DNA of 9,346 bases from CAYJLC01 sp964370735 (GTDB lineage: Bacteria > Bacillota > Clostridia > Oscillospirales > Butyricicoccaceae), in contig CAYJLC010000065.1 of NCBI GenBank assembly GCA_964370735.1, forward strand, positions 1-9,346, given 5' to 3'. Numbering within the stretch: the stretch's first letter is position 1; each line of letters starts with the position of its first letter. The notes beneath the pieces are model-generated. The model saw only the letters and a list, made by a program, of their open reading frames with translations, did no database searches and had not been told where the DNA came from. A program made the position numbers and the translations under genes. Of this stretch, positions 1 through 5,803 are shown in pieces.

Positions 1-4
1 TTTA

Positions 5-19
5 TTTTTGCTAGAAAAT
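5..19 (+). promoter_or_regulatory. Possible single copy of the operator core upstream of the GH42 gene
   Basis: The bases TTTTTGCTAGAAAAT resemble the inner part of the tandem repeat at 2274-2315, which reads TTTTGCTATGCAAAA and TTTTGCTATTGAAAA in its two copies. The site lies about 15 bases upstream of the proposed -35 box of the GH42 promoter. The ATCACT half of the motif is not recognisable here, and a partner 21 bases upstream would fall outside the window. In such AT-rich DNA the match could be chance. Confidence 0.25.
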
Positions 20-33
20 AATAAATAATGATG

Positions 34-62
34 TGTACATAATCTAAAAATAATGCTATACT
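34..62 (+). promoter_or_regulatory. Promoter of the GH42 gene (extended -10)
   Basis: A -35-like TGTACA at 34-39 (4 of 6 against TTGACA) is followed after 17 bases by TATACT at 57-62 (5 of 6 against TATAAT). A TG one base upstream of the -10 box, at 54-55, makes an extended -10 (TGCTATACT). Transcription would begin near 69, leaving a leader of about 28 bases before the start codon at 97. The alternative -10 CATAAT at 38-43 lacks a convincing -35. This is a motif reading only. Confidence 0.55.
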
Positions 63-96
63 AAAGAAAAAAGTTAATTAATTTGAGGTAAATAAT

Positions 97-2127
97 ATGA
101 TAAACAAAGAATTTTTATACGGTGCTGATTATAATCCTGAACAGTGGTTAAATCAACCTGAAATCTTAGCAAAAGACATCGAGCTTATGAAAAAAGCAAA
201 CGTAAATGTTGTTTGTATGGGCATGTTTTCGTGGTCACTTTTAGAAAAATCTGACGGAGAATATGATTTCACATGGTTTATTGACATTATAAATAATCTT
301 TACAAAAACGGAATTTATACAATAATCGGCACTCCGAGTGGCGCAAGACCGAGATGGCTTGCCGAAAAATATCCGAGCGTTTTGCGTGTTAATAGCAAGC
401 GTGAGCGTGCGATTTTCGGCGAACGACATAACCATTGCTTTACGTCCGATGAATACAGGAAAAAAGCTTACGACATAAATTTCAAATTAGCAACAGCACT
501 TAAAGGAAACCCTGCAATTTTACTTTGGCATATTTCTAATGAATACGGTGGCGAGTGCCATTGCGATTTGTGCCAAGATGCTTTTCGTCAGTTTGTTAAA
601 AACGAATACCAAACGCTTGACGAATTAAATCGTGCGTGGTGTATGACTTTTTGGAGCCATACTTTTACCGATTTTAATCAAGTGGTAACGCCTTCACCAA
701 AGGGTGATAGCTCGGTTAACGGTCACAATTTGGATTTTAAGCGATTTGTAACTCACCAAACGATAGATTTTATGTTAAATGAAATAAAGGCTCTAAAAGA
801 TGCCGATTCAACTCTTCCGATTACAACAAATATGATGCATTATGACCCCACGCAAAATTATTTTAAATACAAGGAATATATGGATATTATTTCGTGGGAT
901 AGCTATCCAAAATGGCACGAGCAAGAAGATTATGATATGGCTGTAAACCATGGAATGTTCCACGATATTATGCGTTCTATCAAAAAACAACCGTTTTTAC
1001 TTATGGAAAGTACGCCAAGTATGACAAATTGGCAACCGATTAGCCGTCAGAAAAGACCGAAAATGAATATTTTATCTTCACTTTTTGCAGTGGCACACGG
1101 TTCTGATTCTGTGCAATATTTTCAGTGGCGACAAAGCAGAGGCGCTTCGGAAAAATTCCACGGAGCTTGCGTAAATCACACTGGCTCGGAAAATTCAAGG
1201 GTGTTTAAAGATGTTTCTAATTTAGGGAAAATTTTAAAAGAACTAAAAGAAATCTGTGGTTCAAACACAAAATCTGATGTCGCAATGATTTTCGATTGGG
1301 AAAATATGTGGGCGCTTGAAGGTTCACGTGGACCAAGAAACGCAGGAATTCGCTACAAAGAGCAATTATTTAACCACTATCAAGCGATTATGTCGCAAGG
1401 CTTAAATATTGATGTAGTCGATATGGAAAGTGATATTTCAGGATATAAAATGGTTGTTGCACCGTATTTATATATGATAAGAGCCGATTTTGACAAAAAA
1501 CTTAAAGATTTTGTGAAAAATGGTGGTGTTTTAGTTACGGGAGCATTCAGTGGAGTGGTAGACCATAATGACTTATGTCACATTGGTGTAATACCACATG
1601 GTATTTCTGATGTTTTAGGTGTGCAAAGTGTCGAAGTTGACTCTCTTTACGATCACCAGTCGGTAAAGGCAACTGAGGTTTTTGCAAACAAACTAGGTAT
1701 TCGTGGAAATTTCGTGTGCAAGGAACTTTGCGAAGTTATTGAGTGCCAAACAGCCGAAAAAATCATTGAATTTTCTGAAGAATACTATGAAAAATCCCCA
1801 GTTCTTACGAAAAATGACTACTTTGACGGTACAGCCTATTATTTAACATCTACATTAAACATTGAGTTTTACACTGATTTTTATAAAAAACTTGTGCAAA
1901 ATCATGGCATTAATTCGTTTGTACCATTCGATTTACCACTTGAAATAAACGCTACTTTAAGACAAAATGACACGCATAAATATTTATTCTTACTTAACTT
2001 TAGCGAAAAAACTATAACTCTAGACCTTAATAAAATCAAAGAAAATGGCTATGAGCTAATTTATGGCTGTGATAAAAATAATAGCATTGAAGGCTACGAA
2101 GGACTTATCTTAAGACTTGAAATTTAA
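97..2127 (+). CDS. GH42 beta-galactosidase, cytoplasmic
   Basis: The gene encodes a 676-residue glycoside hydrolase family 42 enzyme, which removes terminal beta-D-galactose with retention of configuration. The TIM barrel spans about residues 8-385 and opens with YGADYNPEQW. The acid/base is E149 in HISNEYGG and the nucleophile is E304 in LLMESTPS, as in known GH42 enzymes. C114, C154, C156 and C159 (NHC and CHCDLC) match the structural zinc site of the Thermus A4 enzyme. A trimerisation-type domain follows at about 395-605 and a small beta domain at about 607-676. The length is typical and there is no signal peptide, so the enzyme should act on imported oligosaccharides. The ATG at 97 is preceded by TGAGGT at 84-89. 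An intrinsic terminator follows directly, so this is probably a single-gene transcript beside the importer operon. The family call is secure. The linkage and natural substrate are not determined; GH42 members also act on galacto-oligosaccharides and some on arabinosides. Confidence 0.95.
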   Translation: MINKEFLYGADYNPEQWLNQPEILAKDIELMKKANVNVVCMGMFSWSLLEKSDGEYDFTWFIDIINNLYKNGIYTIIGTPSGARPRWLAEKYPSVLRVNSKRERAIFGERHNHCFTSDEYRKKAYDINFKLATALKGNPAILLWHISNEYGGECHCDLCQDAFRQFVKNEYQTLDELNRAWCMTFWSHTFTDFNQVVTPSPKGDSSVNGHNLDFKRFVTHQTIDFMLNEIKALKDADSTLPITTNMMHYDPTQNYFKYKEYMDIISWDSYPKWHEQEDYDMAVNHGMFHDIMRSIKKQPFLLMESTPSMTNWQPISRQKRPKMNILSSLFAVAHGSDSVQYFQWRQSRGASEKFHGACVNHTGSENSRVFKDVSNLGKILKELKEICGSNTKSDVAMIFDWENMWALEGSRGPRNAGIRYKEQLFNHYQAIMSQGLNIDVVDMESDISGYKMVVAPYLYMIRADFDKKLKDFVKNGGVLVTGAFSGVVDHNDLCHIGVIPHGISDVLGVQSVEVDSLYDHQSVKATEVFANKLGIRGNFVCKELCEVIECQTAEKIIEFSEEYYEKSPVLTKNDYFDGTAYYLTSTLNIEFYTDFYKKLVQNHGINSFVPFDLPLEINATLRQNDTHKYLFLLNFSEKTITLDLNKIKENGYELIYGCDKNNSIEGYEGLILRLEI

Positions 2128-2133
2128 CTAAAT

Positions 2134-2180
2134 AAAAAAACAACATCACTGTGAAATCAAATTCATGATGTTGTTTTTTT
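2134..2180 (+). terminator. Intrinsic terminator after the GH42 gene
   Basis: A perfect 15-bp inverted repeat pairs 2134-2148 with 2166-2180. Its core is CAACATCA/TGATGTTG, with a run of seven A on the left and seven T (2174-2180) on the right. Inside it, TGAA (2152-2155) can pair with TTCA (2162-2165) around a 6-base loop, leaving CTG as a bulge. The hairpin with a U-run begins seven bases after the GH42 stop codon and separates that gene from the following operon. The A-run means it could also terminate reverse-strand transcripts. Confidence 0.9.
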
Positions 2181-2216
2181 CATTTATTTAGCGAAAAAAT
2201 TTAAAGCTTCTTAACT

Positions 2217-2229
2217 GCAAAAAAGTGAT
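2217..2229 (-). promoter_or_regulatory. Inverted copy of the operator core
   Basis: GCAAAAAAGTGAT is the exact reverse complement of the first 13 bases of the second tandem repeat unit (ATCACTTTTTTGC at 2295-2307), and matches the first unit at 12 of 13 positions. It lies in the intergenic region after the GH42 terminator, about 57 and 78 bases (centre to centre) upstream of the matching parts of units 1 and 2. A third, inverted site for the same regulator is the simplest reading. A hairpin between the two copies is possible in DNA, but it would lie upstream of the proposed transcription start and so would not form in the mRNA. Confidence 0.45.
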
Positions 2230-2273
2230 AAATTCAATCAAAATTGTGCATTTAGCTATATTTTTATAAAGAT

Positions 2274-2315
2274 ATCACTATTTTGCTATGCAAAATCACT
2301 TTTTTGCTATTGAAA
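2274..2315 (+). repeat. Two tandem 21-bp direct repeats, likely AraC-type operator
   Basis: Two adjacent 21-base units, 2274-2294 and 2295-2315, are identical at 18 of 21 positions and share the core ATCACTNTTTTGCTAT. The period equals two helical turns, so both copies face the same side of the DNA. AraC-family proteins carry two HTH motifs and typically bind direct repeats in this way; the araI1 and araI2 half-sites are also 21 bp apart. The second unit runs into the -35 box of the operon promoter, the usual place for an activator that contacts sigma. A weaker TTTAGCTAT occurs 30 bases upstream (2251-2259). Unit 1 also contains a palindrome, ATTTTGC-TAT-GCAAAAT (2280-2296), which unit 2 does not keep. 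The likely binder is the regulator encoded at 5804-7948; that link is inferred. Confidence 0.65.
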
Positions 2316-2338
2316 ATCGCCACTTGGGGTGATAAAAT
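2310..2338 (+). promoter_or_regulatory. Promoter of the importer-regulator-sulfatase operon
   Basis: TTGAAA at 2310-2315 (5 of 6 against TTGACA) and TAAAAT at 2333-2338 (5 of 6 against TATAAT) are separated by exactly 17 bases. Transcription would begin near 2345, giving a leader of about 44 bases with GGAGG at 2377-2381 in front of the ATG at 2389. The -35 box coincides with the end of the second 21-bp repeat, which suggests that a protein bound there controls this promoter. Confidence 0.65.
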
Positions 2339-2388
2339 TAAATCAGAACAAACCAAATAAATCAATTTAAAATTTTGGAGGAAATCAC

Positions 2389-3927
2389 ATGAAACGATTA
2401 TTAGCATTAACACTTTTATCAGCAATTGCTGTAAATTTATTCGCTTGTAGTAGTACAGAGGAAACTAACTCAGATGGTTCACAAGCTTCGGAAAATATTA
2501 CTTATGAAGTATACCTTAGACAATCAATAGTAGAATATCCACCAGATGGTGGTTCGGCGAAAACTGAAATTTTAAATAAATTGGAAACAGATTTAGGAAT
2601 CTCAAACGTTGATTATAATGTTGTTATGGCAACTGGTGCTGACTACGATACAAAACTAAACACTATGATGGTTGGTGGAAATGTTCCAGATTTATTCGTT
2701 GTAGATATTGATGATTTAGAAACGCTTGCAAAAAATGGTGTTATCGCACCGATTGATGATTTAGTAGCAAATATGCCTACTTTCCTTGAAAGATTAGAAA
2801 ATCCTATCGCCATGGGTAGTTATGATAACTTTATGTATGAAGGCGAACATTACGGTTTTATAAAAACTGCTCTGCCAGGACCTTTAAATAATGTAGGTAC
2901 TAAAGCACTTACAATTCGTACTGATTGGTTAGAAAATGTAGGAATGGAAAGCCCTAAAACATTAGATGAATTATACGATGTGCTATATGCTTTTACTTAT
3001 AACGACCCTGACGGTAATGGCGAAGATGATACTTATGGTCTAGGTGGAAATAAAAACGATATGTTTGCAAGTATTTTTGCAGCGTATGGTGTTTATATGA
3101 ACGGTGTGAATTCATGGACTGACATTGATGGCGAGCTTGTTCATAGCACAGTTTTACCAGAAACTAAAGAAGCTCTAGAATTACTAAGCAAATGGTACGC
3201 AGAAGGTATTATCGACCCTGATAAATTCATTGTAGAAGGTGCTCAAGCCGATGATAAGTTCATTGGTAGTAAATTTGGAGTATATGAACAAAGTGTTTGG
3301 GGTAATTCAGATGCAAGAAGTGCCTTAGAGGCAAACGGTTCTGGTGGTTATGCAGAATTTTTCGCATATCCTGAAGGTCCTGATGGTTTAAGCGGATACC
3401 CGATTTCGGCTATTGAAACACAAGCAAGAGTTGTTTCTGCTGATTGCGTTGAAAATTCAGACCCTGAAACGCTTGCAGCTATTTTGGATTGGATGATTAA
3501 CGATGAAACTGACGGTGGATTAAGACTTGTTCAATATGGTGTTGAAGGTGTAGATTATGAGTATGATGCTGATGCAGATACTATAACTCAACACAGTAAT
3601 GTTACAGAATTATATGAAAAAGGTTATAGCAATCCAGTTCGTTGGATAGACCAAGTAGACAGACGTTGGATTCCAGAAGGCGATGCTCGTATAACAGACT
3701 TTGACATTAGCAACAATGAAGATAGCTGGATAATTGCAGAGTTTTCAGGTTCTGTTCCCGCTATGAAAGATTACCCAGATTTATATACTATTTTATGGGC
3801 AGAGTATTTTACAAAAATTATAACAGGTGTACTGCCGATAGAAGCATTTGATGAGTATGTAGAAAAATTTTATAGCCAAGGTGGCACAGAACTTACAGAA
3901 CAAGTAAATGCAGCTTGGAAGAATTAA
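2389..3927 (+). CDS. CUT1-type sugar-binding lipoprotein (LplA/YtcQ-like)
   Basis: The 512-residue protein is the extracellular solute-binding component of an ABC sugar importer. The N-terminus is a lipoprotein signal: MKRLL, a hydrophobic stretch, then the lipobox LFAC with lipid attachment at C20. A Ser/Thr/Glu-rich linker follows and the binding domain starts near residue 38. The length and motifs fit the large LplA/YtcQ group of family-1 binding proteins, which usually travel with two permeases and no ATPase. Residues 206-214 (DPDGNGEDD) form a Ca-loop-like acidic stretch seen in this group. Abundant Trp and acidic residues agree with carbohydrate binding. It is the first gene of the operon, with GGAGG seven bases before the ATG and a tandem TAATAA stop, and a hairpin follows before the permeases. 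The natural ligand is unknown; an oligosaccharide that GH42 and the sulfatase can process is the contextual guess. Confidence 0.93.
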   Translation: MKRLLALTLLSAIAVNLFACSSTEETNSDGSQASENITYEVYLRQSIVEYPPDGGSAKTEILNKLETDLGISNVDYNVVMATGADYDTKLNTMMVGGNVPDLFVVDIDDLETLAKNGVIAPIDDLVANMPTFLERLENPIAMGSYDNFMYEGEHYGFIKTALPGPLNNVGTKALTIRTDWLENVGMESPKTLDELYDVLYAFTYNDPDGNGEDDTYGLGGNKNDMFASIFAAYGVYMNGVNSWTDIDGELVHSTVLPETKEALELLSKWYAEGIIDPDKFIVEGAQADDKFIGSKFGVYEQSVWGNSDARSALEANGSGGYAEFFAYPEGPDGLSGYPISAIETQARVVSADCVENSDPETLAAILDWMINDETDGGLRLVQYGVEGVDYEYDADADTITQHSNVTELYEKGYSNPVRWIDQVDRRWIPEGDARITDFDISNNEDSWIIAEFSGSVPAMKDYPDLYTILWAEYFTKIITGVLPIEAFDEYVEKFYSQGGTELTEQVNAAWKN

Positions 3928-3939
3928 TAAATTTTAATC

Positions 3940-3962
3940 GCCACTGTTTTTATAGCAGTGGC
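3940..3962 (+). other. Intercistronic hairpin between binding-protein and permease genes
   Basis: GCCACTG (3940-3946) pairs perfectly with CAGTGGC (3956-3962). A G-T and an A-T pair can extend the stem to nine, leaving a 5-base loop. It begins 13 bases after the stop codon and ends nine bases before the permease GGAGGG (3972-3977). No U-run follows, so it is unlikely to be a strong terminator. In binding-protein-dependent importer operons such hairpins often protect the upstream mRNA and keep the binding protein more abundant than the permeases. That role is inferred here. Confidence 0.6.
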
Positions 3963-3981
3963 ATAATATTCGGAGGGTTTT

Positions 3982-4905
3982 ATGAATAATATAAATAAAA
4001 CACAAAAAAGCAAAGGAACATGGCTTGTAAAGAATAAAAGATACTTTCCACTATACATAATGGCACTTCCAGCAATCATATTAATGCTTTTATATTCTTA
4101 TTTGCCTATGACAGGTCTATATCTCGCATTCACTGATTTTAGTGCTGGTATGAAATTATCAAATGTAGAATTTGTTGGACTTAAATGGTTTGAACAAATC
4201 TTTTCAAACGAAGAATTTATCCAAGTTATGTATAACACTTTAAAAATCAGCTTATTAAAACTTATTTTTGGTTTCCCAGCACCAATCATTTTAGCGTTAC
4301 TTCTTAATGAAATGATGGGAATGAAATTTAAACGTACAGTTCAAACAATACTATATCTACCACATTTTTTAAGCTGGACAATTTTAGCAGGTATATTATT
4401 TGTTATTTTCTCTGCTCAATCTGGTATTGTAAGTATATTCGGTATAGAAGAATCTATTTTCTTAAATGAAAATGCATTTGTTCCACTCGTAGTAATAAGT
4501 GATATTTGGAAATCGGCTGGATGGGGAACTATTGTTTATCTTTCGGCAATTTCATCAGTAAGTACCGAGTATTATGAAGCGGCAATGATTGATGGTGCAA
4601 ACAGATTCCAAAGGATGATTAAAATAACTTTACCTTGCATTTCAAGTACGATTATAGTATTATTAATAATGAAACTAGGACAAATTTTGAGTGCTGGTTT
4701 TGACCAAATATTTATGCTATCTAATCCAGCAGTAATCGACGTTGCTGATATTTTAGACACTTATGTATACCGTATGGGTATGGCACAAGGTAGATTTGGA
4801 CTTGCAACAGCAGCAGGTTTATTCAAATCAGTTATTTGTTTAATTTTAGTTCTTGTTACAAACAAAATTGTCAAGTGTTTTGATAAAGAACAAAGCGTAT
4901 TTTAG
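3982..4905 (+). CDS. CUT1 ABC sugar permease, LplB type
   Basis: The 307-residue inner-membrane protein is one of two permease subunits of the sugar importer. About six membrane segments can be picked out near residues 24-48, 86-109, 121-145, 166-190, 219-240 and 275-297. The cytoplasmic EAA loop, which docks on the ATPase, reads EAAMIDGANRFQRMIKITLP at 199-218 and carries the conserved EAA, G and P. The basic N-terminal tail (residues 7-21) and the opening TM with LPAIILMLLYSYLPM are typical of the LplB/YtcP-partner group. The start is set by GGAGGG at 3972-3977. The next permease gene follows nine bases later, with its Shine-Dalgarno site overlapping this stop codon, so the pair is translationally linked. 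No ATPase gene is present in the window; members of this group usually use a shared MsmX-type ATPase encoded elsewhere. Confidence 0.94.
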   Translation: MNNINKTQKSKGTWLVKNKRYFPLYIMALPAIILMLLYSYLPMTGLYLAFTDFSAGMKLSNVEFVGLKWFEQIFSNEEFIQVMYNTLKISLLKLIFGFPAPIILALLLNEMMGMKFKRTVQTILYLPHFLSWTILAGILFVIFSAQSGIVSIFGIEESIFLNENAFVPLVVISDIWKSAGWGTIVYLSAISSVSTEYYEAAMIDGANRFQRMIKITLPCISSTIIVLLIMKLGQILSAGFDQIFMLSNPAVIDVADILDTYVYRMGMAQGRFGLATAAGLFKSVICLILVLVTNKIVKCFDKEQSVF

Positions 4906-4914
4906 GAGGTCTAT

Positions 4915-5781
4915 ATGAATGCATTTAAATCTAAAGGTGATAAGATTTTTGATATATTAAATTACACTTTTTTTATACTTCTATCATTTGTTATGATATA
5001 TCCTATTTGGCATCAAGTTTGTCTATCTTTTAGCGATAGTAATCTTGCAAAATCTGGTGGATTTTTCTTTCTACCAAGAGGCTTTGATTTATCTGGATAC
5101 GAGGCAGTTTTTAGTAGCAGATATATTTGGCCAGCATTTTTCAACAGCGTGTTTATAACTGTTACCGGTGTTGTACTCGCTTTACTTGTAAACTCTATGT
5201 TTGGGTATTTTTTATCTAAAGTCGAAGTTCCTGGTTCATCTGTTCTTATGAAACTAGTTTTATTCTCATTTCTTTTTTCAGGTGGTATGATTCCTACGTT
5301 CTTAGCAGTTAAATATACGGGACTATTAGATTCTCTATGGGCTCTTGTAATACCAGTGATTTATGTTCCATATCATATTTTTATTTTGAGAAACTATTTT
5401 AAAGGACTGCCTAAAGCACTGGAAGAATCGGCATTTATAGATGGTGCAGGGTTTTTTACAATATTCTTTAGAATTGTGTTGCCGTTATCTAAACCAGTTT
5501 TAGCAACGGTTGCTATTTGGGTTGCAGTAAGCCAATGGAACAATTATATGGGAGGTTTATTATATATTACAGACAAAACAAAATATATATTGCCACTATT
5601 AGTTCGTGATATTGTTTTAGGCGCATCTGACCTTGCAACCACAGAGATGAGTGCTGTTACAAATTCAGAAATTATAAATGCTGCAACTATTGTAATTGCG
5701 ACTTTACCAATTTTGATAGTGTATCCATTTATGCAAAAACACTTTACAAAAGGCGTTACAGTTGGAGCTGTTAAAGAATAA
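4915..5781 (+). CDS. CUT1 ABC sugar permease, LplC type
   Basis: The 288-residue second permease forms the membrane channel with the preceding gene product. Six hydrophobic segments lie near residues 14-33, 74-99, 111-132, 139-159, 188-208 and 255-274. The EAA loop is at about 170-190 (EESAFIDGAGFFTIFFRIVLP region), with the usual A-x-x-DGA and LP. The N-terminal MIYPIWHQVCLSFSD and the C-terminal YPFMQKHFTKGVTVGAVKE end are hallmarks of LplC/YtcP-like proteins. Translation starts from a consensus AGGAGGT at 4904-4910 that overlaps the stop codon of the first permease. The regulator gene follows after 22 bases. The role as a sugar permease is firm; the transported sugar is unknown. Confidence 0.94.
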   Translation: MNAFKSKGDKIFDILNYTFFILLSFVMIYPIWHQVCLSFSDSNLAKSGGFFFLPRGFDLSGYEAVFSSRYIWPAFFNSVFITVTGVVLALLVNSMFGYFLSKVEVPGSSVLMKLVLFSFLFSGGMIPTFLAVKYTGLLDSLWALVIPVIYVPYHIFILRNYFKGLPKALEESAFIDGAGFFTIFFRIVLPLSKPVLATVAIWVAVSQWNNYMGGLLYITDKTKYILPLLVRDIVLGASDLATTEMSAVTNSEIINAATIVIATLPILIVYPFMQKHFTKGVTVGAVKE

Positions 5782-5803
5782 AATGAAAACTTGAGGTACA
5801 GTT

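Noticed and set aside
2280..2296. Palindrome ATTTTGC-TAT-GCAAAAT as a LacI-type operator
   Set aside because: It has an odd-length centre and is not kept in the second repeat unit, while the direct repeat is. No LacI-type gene is present. The AraC reading explains more of the sequence.
2310..2325. TTGAAAATCGCCACTT as a catabolite control (cre) site
   Set aside because: The left half is cre-like, but the palindromic right half is missing and the central CG is displaced, so the match is too poor to call.
3928..3981. Terminator splitting the binding-protein gene from the permeases
   Set aside because: The hairpin there has no U-run and no new promoter is visible before 3982, so read-through in one operon is more likely.
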